64,000 bases of DNA from Streptomyces sp. NBC_00691 (GCF_036226665.1 NZ_CP109007.1:62001-126000), one strand, 5' to 3'; counted from the first letter of the stretch, positions 52,690-62,277 are shown. A program made the numbers and translations. Notes: a model not told the origin generated them from the sequence alone.

Positions 52690-53187
52690 TTGGGACGTGA
52701 GGCGGACTGTACGGACACGGCTGGGCAGGACAAGGGCCAGCAGTTTCTCGTGGAGCGTTGCCCATCGGTGTCCGCCGCGTTCGAGGGCAGCCAGGGCGAG
52801 GAAATCGCCCTGGCCCGGGACCTGACCCGCGGCTTTTTGACCGAGGTGCAGGCCGTGCACGGGCTCCCGGTATCCGTGGACGTCATGGGCACGGTGCAGC
52901 TGGTCGTGAGCGAGATGGTGACGAACGCCCGGAAGTACGCGCCTGGGCCCTGTCTGCTGACCCTGGAGGTCAACGAAGGCGCCGTCAAAGTGACCGTGTG
53001 GGACAGCGCCCCGACGCTGCCCATGGCGCGAGCCGGGGATCCGGGTCGGGTGGGCCAGCACGGCCTGGAGATCATCATGGCGGTCTGCCGGAGCGTGGAG
53101 ATGCACCGCGAGCCGGTCGGCAAGCGAATCAAGGCTGCGATCTCCCTGTCCGACGACCAGCTCGGTGACGCCGCCCGCCCGCTCTGA
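52690..53187 (+). CDS. RsbW-like anti-sigma factor / HATPase_c protein
   Basis: 165 residues from TTG 52690. The GHKL ATPase boxes are present: N box VVSEMVTNARKYAPG, G1 VWDSAPTLP, G2 GRVGQHGLEIIMAVC. Such small serine kinases bind a sigma factor or phosphorylate its antagonist. The TTG start is weakly supported; a GTG at 52753 (VERCPSVSA) is an alternative. No antagonist or sigma gene is adjacent, but a PP2C phosphatase lies at 44135. Confidence 0.78.
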   Translation: MGREADCTDTAGQDKGQQFLVERCPSVSAAFEGSQGEEIALARDLTRGFLTEVQAVHGLPVSVDVMGTVQLVVSEMVTNARKYAPGPCLLTLEVNEGAVKVTVWDSAPTLPMARAGDPGRVGQHGLEIIMAVCRSVEMHREPVGKRIKAAISLSDDQLGDAARPL

Positions 53188-53516
53188 CCGCGCCGCCGGC
53201 CCGCTCGACGACCTTGCGGTGCCGGGTGATCCGGGTACGGGAGATGACCGCCGCGCGAATGTCCGGCCGCCACGTCGGCCCCAAACAGGGCACGCCTCGG
53301 CTCGCCCGGCCGCCAGTTCTCGCCCCGGGGCCGCTCACGGAGCTCACCCGGAGCGCCCTTCACCGACGCCTTGATGGCCGCGGTGACGATCGCCTGGCAC
53401 ACAGGACTTTCCGGGCCGGAGCAATCGACTGGAGGCTTCGTTGTCACCCTCAGCCCATGCGTATCCGCCGCGTAACGGGGGAGGCACAGAGCGCGATACC
53501 GATCCATCTGCGCAAT
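53188..53516. other. Intergenic region upstream of the terpene synthase
   Basis: About 330 bases. A GGGGGAGG run lies at 53477, too far from the chosen ATG to be its ribosome site. An earlier ATG at 53457 (MRIRRVTGEAQ) would add 20 residues to the terpene synthase. Confidence 0.35.
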
Positions 53517-54620
53517 ATGCCGAAGAGGGAGCAGTTCTTGCCTGCCGATCACCGTCTCATCTGCCTGCCGGGCGTGCCCAGCGTCACCATCCACAACCCG
53601 TTCCCCATCCGTGTGCACACCGATGAGTGGAAAGCGGAAGACCACGTCCGCGAGTGGGTGCGCCGCTTTCGCCTGGTGACCACCGATGCGGCGGCCGCAC
53701 ACTTCGATCAGGCGGAGTTCGGGCGGTTCGCCGCCCGGATCAAGCCCGATGCCATCGATATTCGCACCATCGCCGAATGGGTGTCCTGGCTCTTTCTGGT
53801 AGACGACCAGTTCGACGACGCGGGTGATCCCGCTTCCCAGGCGCAGGCCGTCGACCGGTTCGTCGCGGAGCTGCGAGCCGTACTGCCGGTGGACCTGGGA
53901 CCCACCCCGGTGCCTACCTGTCCGGGGACAGCGGCGGCCGCCGACATGTGGCCGCACACTGCGCCGCCGATGAGCCGCTCGTGGCGTATCCGCTTCATCG
54001 ACCACATCTGCGACTACATCGACCTGTACCGGGAGGAGATCGCCTACCAGCGGTACACCACCCCGCCAACAGCAGACGAGTACATCCCCTACCGGCGGGT
54101 CATCGGCGCCGCCGACCCGACCTTCGATCTCATCGAAGTGGCTGAAGAATTCAGCCTCGACCCCGCCGTATTCGACAGCGACATCTACCAGCAGATGCGG
54201 CTGGCCGGGAACGACATCGCCTGCTGGACCAACGACATCCTCTCCCTCGCCAAAGAATCCGCCCGGGGCGACCTCAACAACCTCGTCGCCGTACTCCAGC
54301 ACCAGGACAAACTCTCCCTGGAGCAAGCCCTGAACAAGACTGCCGCCATGATCAACCAGCGCGTCAGCACCTACGTACGGCTACGGGACGAGTTCACCAA
54401 CTCATTCCACGGCTTCAAGCTCCCCGCCACCGACTGGCACAAGACCGTCAGCGCCGCGCACGGGCTGGGTACCTGGGTCGCCGGCAGCCTCGACTGGCAC
54501 CTCCTGTCAGGCCGCTACACCCACATCGAACACACCGAACCCGGACAGCACCCCAGCTACTTCGAACCCGTCACCCAACCAGTCCCACAAAGAAACCACC
54601 CCACCGCCATTCCCGCCTGA
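53517..54620 (+). CDS. Class I terpene synthase (sesquiterpene-cyclase-like)
   Basis: 367 residues. The aspartate-rich Mg2+ motif is LVDDQFDDAGD near residue 95 and the NSE motif is NDILSLAKESARGDL near residue 240. Both fit bacterial class I cyclases that ionise farnesyl or a related diphosphate. RYTTPPTADEYIPYRRVIGA and a C-terminal WVAGSLDWHLLSGRY with the RY pair are also typical. The ATG at 53517 is the best start; upstream ATG 53457 is possible. No P450, prenyltransferase or methyltransferase is adjacent, so it stands alone. The product is unknown. Confidence 0.9.
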   Translation: MPKREQFLPADHRLICLPGVPSVTIHNPFPIRVHTDEWKAEDHVREWVRRFRLVTTDAAAAHFDQAEFGRFAARIKPDAIDIRTIAEWVSWLFLVDDQFDDAGDPASQAQAVDRFVAELRAVLPVDLGPTPVPTCPGTAAAADMWPHTAPPMSRSWRIRFIDHICDYIDLYREEIAYQRYTTPPTADEYIPYRRVIGAADPTFDLIEVAEEFSLDPAVFDSDIYQQMRLAGNDIACWTNDILSLAKESARGDLNNLVAVLQHQDKLSLEQALNKTAAMINQRVSTYVRLRDEFTNSFHGFKLPATDWHKTVSAAHGLGTWVAGSLDWHLLSGRYTHIEHTEPGQHPSYFEPVTQPVPQRNHPTAIPA

Positions 54621-55189
54621 CCGGGATCCCACCTCGCATCGATGGAAGGACGCCTGCCCGTATCGCAGCACCGCACCACGGCGAGGAGCACGACACCGGG
54701 GGCCGGACACCGAAGTGACCCCCGCCGTGCTTTTCTGCCCCAAAGGACAGCAGCACGAGCCGGGCCAGCCCGCGGGGCTCCGCCCTGTGGGAGTGGGCGT
54801 CACCGCGAGAGAGGCAACTCGATCCGCGAGGGCGGAAAAGACGACCCGTGCCGCGCGCCGTCAGGACTTGGCGATCATGACATGGTCGTCACCGTGGCCC
54901 GGCCGCAAAAACAATCATCCGTCTTCGAACGGAGGACGCCGCTTCCTCCAGAGGGAGGCCGGCCCCTGCACCGCTGCGCAGTCCTGACGCGGCGGCACCA
55001 ACGCCCTGCCCGGCACAACGCCGCGGCACCCAGGCCCCGGGCTCCCCTCGCCCCCTGTGAGGCAGCGCCGTCGTGCTCAAGCAGCAGCCGGGCACACCGC
55101 CGCTCCCGCTTGCACACCGGGGACCGCCAGCCTGTAGGACGCCGAGCCGTCACCTTGACGACACGCCCACGGACAAGGACGTGAGCGCA
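54621..55189. other. Region without a recognised gene
   Basis: About 570 bases between the terpene synthase and transposase relics. No frame on either strand carries a recognised motif. Confidence 0.35.
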
Positions 55190-55970
55190 GCGAAAAGGCG
55201 GCCGACCGAGGCAGCGGGGCCAAGTCGCCGCCGAACACCCGGGCATCCGCAAGGTCTGGGGCGACGGCGGCTACCGCCAGCACCTCGTCGAGCACGCCGC
55301 GCCCCTCGGCATCGACATGGAGCTCACCGTCCGCAGCCCGGGACCAGGGGCTTCACCTCGGTCCCGAAACGATGGGCGGTGGAGCAGACCTACGGCTGGC
55401 TCATGCTGAACCGTCGCCTGGCCCGCGACTAAGCCGCCCGAGCACGACCTGCGGCGGATCATGGAAGCGGCCCTCTGCGTCGACCGCACCGGCATCCCCT
55501 GGCGATACCTGACGCACGACTTCCCGCCATGGGAAACGGTCTACGGCTACTTCGCCGCCTGACAGAAGGACGGAGCCTTCGACCAACTCAACGGGCTCCT
55601 CCGCCGCCTGGCCAGGGAGGCGGAGGGGCGCGACGGCGAGCCGAGTGCGTGCGTGCTGGACGCGCAGAGCATCAAGACTTCCGCGAATTCCCCGCGGCCG
55701 GCCAGGGCATCGACGCGGGCAAGAAGACCGCGGGCCGCGAGCGCCCTATCGGCGTCGACACCCTCGGTCTTCTCCTGGCCGTGCTGGTCACCGCCAGGAG
55801 CGTCCCCGACAACGCCGGCGGCATCCAGGTGCTCTCACAGATCTCGAAGGCCCACCCGCGAGTACGAGACCCACCCGCACCGGTCCGAAGCGATGATCAA
55901 GCTGGCAATGGTCGACCTCTTAGGCCGCCGCCTGACGAGGGAGTCCACCCTGAACTGGCGTGACGCCTGA
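55190..55970 (+). mobile_element. IS5-family transposase relics, rearranged order
   Basis: Three pieces of one transposase type follow each other. First a middle-to-late part (GIRKVWGDGGYRQHLVEHAA, PKRWAVEQTYGWLMLNRRLA). Then the N-terminal part (RRIMEAALCVDRTGIPWRYL, PWETVYGYFAA, CVLDAQSIKTSAN, IGVDTLGLLLAVLVT). Then the C-terminus (YETHPHRSEAMIKLAMVDLL and STLNWRDA). The first piece belongs between the second and third. Stops and shifts interrupt each piece. Confidence 0.7.
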
Positions 55971-55982
55971 ACACCGACCGCG

Positions 55983-56489
55983 TCAATGGAACGGGTGGGA
56001 CTGCTGGCTCGGACCGGGAGGGTCGAAGCTCACCCCGTTCTCGTCGAGTGCGTTGAAGACGGTCACGCGACCCGAATCGAACGCGAAGCTGATGTCGACG
56101 TTGCCCTGAGCGATATCCCTGCCTGTCCATTCGAGCAGTTCGGCCCTCTTGAGGGGCAGCCCCAGCAGAGCGTGCAGTCCCGGGAAAGGTTCGGGGCGCC
56201 ACTGCAGGTCGAAGCCAGGCCACCGGACTGGGCGGGTGGGGTCGATCTTGTTCCAGGTGAGGGAGAGATCGCCGAGCTTCTGATGGTTGATCTCGACCTG
56301 TACGCCATCGAAGTCGAACAGCACCGGGCAGTCGCAGAACCACTCGTCATCCCTGAGGTCCCAGACCATCCAGACTCTCGTAAGCGTCCGGCCAGCAAGA
56401 CCACGCAGGTGATTTCCATGCTCCTGCACGACGTCACTACGGCCGTCCAACCATGCTGGCCGGTAGCCCGCGATGCCGAAATCGAACAT
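55983..56489 (-). CDS. Hypothetical protein, 168 aa
   Basis: Soluble protein starting MFDFGIAGYRPAWLDGRSDV, with VQVEINHQKLGDLSLTWNKI and VFNALDENGVSF. It belongs to a conserved but uncharacterised streptomycete family of similar length. Start at the first ATG; codon use is coding-like throughout. No functional clue from neighbours. Confidence 0.72.
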   Translation of the reverse strand: MFDFGIAGYRPAWLDGRSDVVQEHGNHLRGLAGRTLTRVWMVWDLRDDEWFCDCPVLFDFDGVQVEINHQKLGDLSLTWNKIDPTRPVRWPGFDLQWRPEPFPGLHALLGLPLKRAELLEWTGRDIAQGNVDISFAFDSGRVTVFNALDENGVSFDPPGPSQQSHPFH

Positions 56490-56758
56490 GGCGTCATCCT
56501 GTCAGAAGTGCCCCTCCTCGGGTCAGAGCAGTCCCGAACGGCGACCAACCCGTCAACTTCTCAAACACCCCTGCCGAGACAAAACGCTCCTTAGAGCAGC
56601 GCTTCGCCCGCCTATGCAGTGCCGTACGTGCGCTGCATTTCCCCCGGGCCCGGCGAGCCGAGGCACCCCACTCTCGTGCTCACCTGCGGCATCTGCCCTG
56701 TTGACCCGGTGCACGAGGACGCCGCGGACCGGCCCGCGCGTGGCTGCGGCGACCGTTC

Positions 56759-57694
56759 TCAGCGGGCTTCGCGTAGAACGGGGTTGAGGGCGAGGCGGTT
56801 GTCGGTGGGGTGGTGCCCCTCGGGGCTGAAGGGCGGGATGGCCGCGGGCAGGCAGTCGGCGATCAGGAGGCAGTCGTGGTGGCGGTCCTCCGTGGTGGCC
56901 GCGATGAGCGCTTCGCCGTCGGGTCCCCAGATGCCGGAGTTGCCCTGGTACTGCCACGCTCCGGCGGGTACCTGTTCCCAGCCGCGGCGGTTGGCGTAGG
57001 CGACGAACAGGCGCCAGATGCTGGCCATCGCGGGGATGATGTGGCGGGTGGCGTCCTGGTAGGGAACACGGCTCATGGTGCCGTCGGCCAGCCGGAAGTG
57101 GCCGTCCGCGGCGGTGGGCCCCAGCACGATCCGGGCGCCGCGCTCGGCCAGGTACTGGTACAGCGGCGGGAACTCGCACTCGTAGCAGTTCAGCACGCCC
57201 ACCGTGATGCCGTTGATGCTGACCAGAGGCGGTAGCTCCTGGCCGAAGGAGTAGTTGCGCCGTTCCGCGGCCCCGTACAGGTGGGTCTTGCGGTAGTTCG
57301 CCGCCACCTGCCCGTCGGCGGCGATCACGCTGATGGAGTCGTAGAAATCGTCCCCCTCACGCTCGGGGTAGGGCAGAACCACCGACAGGCCGTTCTCCTT
57401 GGCCGCCAGTCGGGCCTTGTCGATCGAGGGCCCCAGGCAGTGCTCCGCCAGTTCCCGGCACTGACCGGGGTCGATGGCGTAGCCGGTGGTGTATTTTTCC
57501 GGGAACACCATCACCTGGCAGCCGTAGTCCGCGGCCAGAGCGGTGACCTCGCTCAGCCGGTCCATGTTCTGCTCCACCGCCTCGCGGCTGCCGACCGCCC
57601 CCTGCCCCTGGTACAGCGCCACCCGCAGCCCCTGGCCGGCAGCGGGTGGCCGCTCGAGGGCAGACCGGAAGACGATGCGGACGGGTTCCTTCAT
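56759..57694 (-). CDS. Carbon-nitrogen hydrolase (nitrilase superfamily)
   Basis: 311 residues with the Glu-Lys-Cys triad of the superfamily: Glu in VMVFPEKYTTGYA, Lys in NYRKTHLYGAAERR and Cys in VGVLNCYECEFPP. It should cleave a C-N bond (amide, nitrile or carbamoyl). An N-terminal extension of about 20 residues precedes LRVALYQGQ. ATG 57694 follows GTG 57697 and AAGGAG. The substrate and physiological role are unknown. Confidence 0.88.
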   Translation of the reverse strand: MKEPVRIVFRSALERPPAAGQGLRVALYQGQGAVGSREAVEQNMDRLSEVTALAADYGCQVMVFPEKYTTGYAIDPGQCRELAEHCLGPSIDKARLAAKENGLSVVLPYPEREGDDFYDSISVIAADGQVAANYRKTHLYGAAERRNYSFGQELPPLVSINGITVGVLNCYECEFPPLYQYLAERGARIVLGPTAADGHFRLADGTMSRVPYQDATRHIIPAMASIWRLFVAYANRRGWEQVPAGAWQYQGNSGIWGPDGEALIAATTEDRHHDCLLIADCLPAAIPPFSPEGHHPTDNRLALNPVLREAR

Positions 57695-58406
57695 CACGGT
57701 CGCTCCTTCCGGCGGCCTCCTGACGACCGCGTTCGCAGCAAGAACGATCAGCTACCCCATGGGACACGTTCACAAGGAAGCCGGACAATCGCAGGTCATA
57801 GCCTCTTCGCACACACCGTGCCGCGCCCGCGATGAACAGGTGACGGCTGCGCAGAGGATGACCACGAAGGCAGGCGGGCGCAAGCCAGGCAGCGCTCAGC
57901 CATCAGGTGGCCCGTACCGCGGCCGGGGCGTGCGGTGCCGTTGTCGGTGCTCTCTCCGTGGACGGACAAGGTGACGGGCGATCAGCGCGGCGGTGAAGAC
58001 AGCGGCCACGCGGGCATTTCTCGTTTCCAGGGTGCAGGAACCGGGTCGGTCAGCCGACCCGGCAGCGATGGATGTCCACGGTGACATCCACTCCTACCCA
58101 GAAAGCCTCAACTGGGATGAACCCGCCCCTGACAGCGAATCCGATGCTCCCCAACTCTGCAGGTGCGCGGGCGCGCTGGAAGAAACCGAGCCAGGGGGTG
58201 GGTGCGCACGAGTTATTCGACCTTGGCCACAAATAATACTTCTGTTCGATTACGGGAAGGGTCCGACGCGCGCGCCGGCCGGGTGACGGCAGCCCTGCAC
58301 GGGAGCACCCTGACGCACGGGCTCAGTCGGCAGAGGACCGCTGGCGCTGGGTACCCCAGCCCGGCGCCGGCAGTGTGTCATCAGCCGAGCCGGCCCACCA
58401 CGCCCG
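57695..58406. other. Region without a recognised gene
   Basis: About 700 bases. A plus-strand frame at 57993-58286 (AAMDVHGDIHSYPESLNWDE) has no family. An AT-richer patch around 58215-58250 (CCACAAATAATACTTCTG) stands out from the GC-rich background but matches nothing I recognise. Confidence 0.35.
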
Positions 58407-58601
58407 TCACCGCTTGACCGGCCTCTCCCCCGCCTCACTGATCAGGCTGAAACTCGAGAGCACGGACGTGGTCGTCTCGGCGATCGACTTTGCATAGGAG
58501 TGGACATCGACGCCGGGGATGGGGGAAGCGGCCTGGGCGGGTGCGGCCGCCATCAGGACGGCAACGGGCAGCATGAGCGCCGGAACGACGCGAGCAGTCA
58601 T
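58407..58601 (-). CDS. Small secreted protein, 64 aa
   Basis: ATG 58601 starts a signal peptide (MTARVVPALMLPVAVLMAAA, then PAQA before ASPIPGVD), leaving about 40 mature residues (VDVHSYAKSIAETTTSVLSS). No cysteine or repeat. Probably a real small secreted protein, but I do not recognise it. Confidence 0.5.
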   Translation of the reverse strand: MTARVVPALMLPVAVLMAAAPAQAASPIPGVDVHSYAKSIAETTTSVLSSFSLISEAGERPVKR

Positions 58602-60079
58602 CACACCCACCCCAACGGCCACCGCCCGCCAGAGGTGACAACCCATTCCCGGAACTCACGCCTTCGGCCCGTTAGAGCGCCACCCGAGAGGCCGTTCACC
58701 CTCCCGCAAGGGCTGCTGAATTCACATGCGGAGACCACCAGCCCCCGTCCCCTCTCCCCCTTCCTGAGCACTCAGGACTGCGTCCGCGCTGCCCCGAGAC
58801 GGGCGTACGGGCACGCACATGTGCCCCGGTCGGGCGTCACGTTGCGGACGGCGTCACAGCTCAAACGCGATGTGCTCGACGTCGGTGTATACGACGTCCA
58901 GGCCGTGGCCGCGGCGGGCGGGCGTGGGGCGGGGTGACCTGGCGTATGCGGGCGTCGTCGGTGGTGCTGCGGGGACGGTGAGGCCGAAGCGGGCGCGGGG
59001 TGTCGATCGGCCCGGCCGTCGTGGCGGCGGCCCTGCGGGCGTGGGCCCGTAGGTGCGGCTGCCAGCGGCGTGACCGGGCCCCTGGGCTCAAGGGGCCCGG
59101 GGTCTCCCGCTGTACGGGGCTGGGGTTCGGGCGTGCGGCTGGAGGAGTTACGCGCCGCCCGCGGCCATGGTCCGGTCGCCCGCGGGATCGTCGCTCGCCG
59201 CAACAACCAGAGATCGCCAGAACGACACCTCTGCGGATTTCGCCACACGCCGCCGATGACCGTCCGCTCCGCCCGCGCGAGGACCTCCGGGACCTTGCCG
59301 CGGCGCGGGGCCGGCTGCTGCTCGTGAGCCCCGATGCTTCGAGGAGCCAGCGAGCACCTCGGAGTGGGGTCTGGCGCCGCTCTGATTGGCGATGACGATC
59401 TCGTCGTTCCCTTTGCGCCCGGCAGGGTGCGGCACCTCCAGGGCATACGGCAGGCGGGCGAGAATCAAGGGTCACCCCGCTTCCAGTGCTGTGCGCCGAC
59501 GCCCGGACTTGAGCATGCGGGCAGAGGCCCAGGCAACGATGAGGCGCCCCCTGACGGCCGATTGCCCCTCTTCGCGCGGCTGGGGCCGAGGAGGGGCACT
59601 TGGGAGGCCGATCTGCGATGGGGGCGCCACGGAGCGGCCGATCTGGGAGGTGGTCAGTCGGTGAGGTGTCTCTCGGTGAGCTCCCAGGAATGGCCGTCGG
59701 GGTGCATGGCGTGCAGCTCGCACGGGATGTCCGGCCCGACGGTGACATGGCAGTAGAGCCGCCGCTCGACCTTGTGGGGCCCTCGAGCCAGGACGGCGGG
59801 ATACGGGTTGTGCTAGGTCTGCCGACCCGATTCCGATCTCGGCATCCTCGACTGACACTTCGCTGCCCCGTGGCGTCTGGTCCGCGGCAAGCCGTCGGGC
59901 CAGGCCCGCGGCGAGGTCGCGGCCTGCCCGCGGGGGGCGAGGTCGAGTGTCTCCAACAGCCACACGCACCGGCCCGCGTCCCGGGCCTCCGAAGCGGTCA
60001 GCAGGCGGAGGCGGGGTTCGCCCGCGTCGGGGTAGTCGCCGGTCATTGCCTGTTCGTCAGTCTCCAGGGATGCGCCAAA
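58602..60079. other. Gene-poor debris, two unrecognised C-terminal scraps
   Basis: No complete gene is supported. At 58856-58920 the minus strand ends GLDVVYTDVEHIAFEL. At about 59657-59811 the minus strand reads HNPYPAVLARGPHKVERRLY, CHVTVGPDIPCELHAMHPDG and HSWELTERHLTD with an in-frame TAG directly upstream. Both look like the ends of once-real proteins. Confidence 0.45.
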
Positions 60080-60930
60080 AGCCTCCATGACACGATCCGC
60101 AGGCCAGGCGGTCTTCCGGCGGAGCGTCTTCTTCTTCGGCTTCGCGGGCATCTTGTGCACGGTCGCCTCCCCCCCCGCCGACGGCAGCATCGCCGCGGCG
60201 TTCACGTGCCTGGGAGACGGACTGCTCCAGTGCGGCCATAAGATCGACGACCGCGCGGCCGCCTTCCCCTCACCCTCGGCAGCCCTCGGGGCTCGGTGCT
60301 CGGCCTTCGCCTCGATGACCTCGTGCAGTGCCTCGGTGTAGTGGTCGGTGACGTCCAGGTCGCTGAGGGAGTCGACGGTCACTTCTCCATCAGCGTCAGC
60401 GCGCCCTCGATCTCCTTCTCGCTGACCTCGGTCTCGGGCGGGGCGAGCTCGGCCGGGGAGCGGATCTCGTCGTCCCAGTGCAGACCCTGGATACTCAGAG
60501 CCTCGCCGACCGGGCGCAGCAGTCCGAGGCGTTCGCGGCCGCGCAGGGCGTACTTCACCACCGCGACCCTAGCGGTGCGGCTGAGGACCTGGCGCAGGAG
60601 CGTGTAGGGCTTCGCGGCGACCTCGCCCGGGGCGGGCGTAGGAGTCGCCGGCGCCGAAGGCGCCGGGGTCGACGCTGTCGGCGGCGATGAACGCGACGAC
60701 CTCGACGGCGCGGGCGGTGGGCAGCGGCATCCCGGACAGATCGTCCTCGGTGATCGGGATGAGCTGGTCCTTGGAGACCTCGTACGCCTTGCCGATGTCG
60801 TCCTCGGCGAGAGCCTGGCCGTCGATCTCGCACCGCCTCTGATACCGGACGCGGCCGCGTCCTCCACGTGGACCTGCCGGAAGTGCACGTCGTGCGACTC
60901 AATCTCCGGCTCCAGAGCACTCAGCACCGT
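60080..60930 (-). pseudogene. ku pseudogene, N-terminus lost, frameshifted
   Basis: Minus-strand reading: SHDVHFRQVHVEDAAASG, a shift, DGQALAEDDIGKAYEVSKDQ and PITEDDLSGMPLPTARAVEV, VAFIAADSVDPGAFGAGDSY, a shift, EVAAKPYTLLRQVLSRTARV and HWDDEIRSPAELAPPETEVS, a further shift at LTLMEK, then LTVDSLSDLDVTDHYTEALH and a basic C-terminal tail. This covers most of a Ku protein of the end-joining pathway. The first 25 or so residues are replaced by an IS701-like end at 60938. At least three frame changes make it non-functional. Confidence 0.82.
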
Positions 60931-60937
60931 GACTACT

Positions 60938-61005
60938 CCTCCAGCAGGACTTTGGTTCCTGACCTGGGGCGATGCCGGGCGGTTGGAGTACTGGGCCACG
61001 CCGCG
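60938..61005 (+). mobile_element. Degenerate IS701 end at the ku breakpoint
   Basis: CTCCAGCAGGACTTTGGTTC, TGACCTGGGGCGATGC and GGGCGGTTGGAGTACTG follow the order of the IS701 terminal repeat at 47755, with substitutions. No matching opposite end or transposase was found nearby. It probably marks an old insertion that cut the ku start. Confidence 0.5.
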
Positions 61006-61141
61006 AGCTGCGGCCGTCACCGGGAACCGCGCGGTGCCGACCGCCGTCGGCGGAGCTGGTACGTGGACCGGGAGGGACCAGGTCGCCCCCGCCGCGCATG
61101 CCGGGTCCCGAGCCGCCGAGGGCCGCCCGTAGCCTTCCTCC

Positions 61142-61789
61142 ATGCAGACGACTCTGATGATCTACGACGGCACGGCAGCGCCCGACTCGGACGTGCCACG
61201 GACCGGAGGAGTGCCCCTGGCTCCCGAGGGGTTCACCTGGCCGATGTGCGACGACTGCTGCGGAGGGCCGCTGCAGTTCTTCGCGCATCTGCCGGTCGAG
61301 TACGGCGTGCTGTCGGTGTTCGTCTGCCAGAACGATCCGGGCGCGTGCGAGATGTGGGACGCGACCTCCGGGGCGAACCGGGTCTTCGTCTTCCCGTCCG
61401 AGGGACTGGTGCCGATGGCCCCACCCGCGGAGGGCATGACCCTGCTGCCCGCGGTCTCGGGGGTCACGACCCGGGTCGTGACCCCCGAGCCCGACGACGG
61501 CGACGAAGGTGTCCCGCCCGACGCGTACGACCTTGCCCGTTCAGGGTGGGCGCGGGAGCCCGGCGAGCGGTTCGGGAAGCAGCGTGAGGTGCTCGGATCG
61601 CTGGGCGGCAGCCCCTCCTATCTTGAGGACGACCGCTTGCCCGCGTGCCCCTCGTGCTCCGGGGCGACGGAGTTCGCGGCACACCTCGAGGAGGGGATCG
61701 ACGCACGGTCGGCCATGAACCTCGGCGGCCAACTGGGCTACGTCTTCGTCTGCCGCCCCTGCTCCAAGGGCGCCTTCCTCACCGACTGA
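61142..61789 (+). CDS. YwqG/DUF1963-like protein with Cys pairs
   Basis: 215 residues, ATG 61142. Similar to the DUF1963/YwqG type seen in actinobacteria: TGGVPLAPEGFTWPMCDDCC, GPLQFFAHLPVEYGVLSVFV, and ending GQLGYVFVCRPCSKGAF. Three Cys pairs (CDDC, CPSC, CRPC) suggest zinc binding. Function unknown. The reading frame crosses a 34-bp perfect palindrome at 61456-61489. Degenerate IS ends lie on both sides. Confidence 0.8.
   Translation: MQTTLMIYDGTAAPDSDVPRTGGVPLAPEGFTWPMCDDCCGGPLQFFAHLPVEYGVLSVFVCQNDPGACEMWDATSGANRVFVFPSEGLVPMAPPAEGMTLLPAVSGVTTRVVTPEPDDGDEGVPPDAYDLARSGWAREPGERFGKQREVLGSLGGSPSYLEDDRLPACPSCSGATEFAAHLEEGIDARSAMNLGGQLGYVFVCRPCSKGAFLTD
61456..61489. repeat. 34-bp perfect palindrome inside a coding sequence
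   Basis: CTCGGGGGTCACGACCC is followed immediately by its reverse complement, giving 17 paired bases with no loop. It is translated within the YwqG-like protein as part of SGVTTRVVTPE. Confidence 0.97.
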
Positions 61790-61848
61790 GCGCGCCCCTG
61801 GGCCGGACCTCCCGAAGGAAGGGAGGTGCTGGCCGGGCGGCTGGAGTG

Positions 61849-62211
61849 CTAGGGAGCTGTGAGTTCGACGACGACGTCGTACAACCCGGGGTTCGGCGTG
61901 ATCGGCTGCTTGGTCCGCTCTCGTGCAGCCTGCGTGCGCGACGCGAAGTCGGGGTCGGCGGTTGCGGCCTCCCATGCCTCCTGGCTCTCCCAGTGGGAGA
62001 CGTTGACGAGCTGGAAGCGGCAGCTGGAGGAACGGGCCCTGTGCATACGGGAGTCGATGAAGCCCGGCTTGTCCCGCATAAGCCGGGCCCGCTGCTCCCA
62101 CTTCACGACGAACTCGTCGAGCTCGGCGGCGTCGATCTCGAAGACGTTGATGAATGTGACGGACGAGTCTGATGAGTCGGGCGCCTCGGTACGCTGGGTT
62201 TCTGTGGTCAT
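61849..62211 (-). CDS. Antibiotic biosynthesis monooxygenase (ABM) family protein
   Basis: 120 residues with the ferredoxin-like ABM fold: VTFINVFEIDAAELDEFVVK, RDKPGFIDSRMHRA and FQLVNVSHWESQEAWEAATA. These small proteins act as cofactor-free oxygenases or heme-degrading enzymes; the conserved motif does not tell which. ATG 62211 is the first start and gives a short polar N-terminal extension. It appears intact. Confidence 0.85.
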   Translation of the reverse strand: MTTETQRTEAPDSSDSSVTFINVFEIDAAELDEFVVKWEQRARLMRDKPGFIDSRMHRARSSSCRFQLVNVSHWESQEAWEAATADPDFASRTQAARERTKQPITPNPGLYDVVVELTAP

Positions 62212-62251
62212 GTCGGCAGCCTAACGACGCATCCCAACTGGGCGTTGGCCG

Positions 62252-62277
62252 CCTCTGATCGACCGGACACGCCCTAG
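62252..62277. mobile_element. Degenerate IS5-type right end
   Basis: TGATCGACCGGACACGCCCTAG resembles the right end of the IS5 element at 50796-50818 (ATGATCGACCGGACAAGTCC TA) with changes near the tip. Solo relic. Confidence 0.5.

Noticed and set aside
61820..61856. Right-hand partner of the IS701 end at 60938
   Set aside because: GGGCGGCTGGAGTGCTAG is in the same orientation as the left end rather than inverted, so the two do not bound an element.
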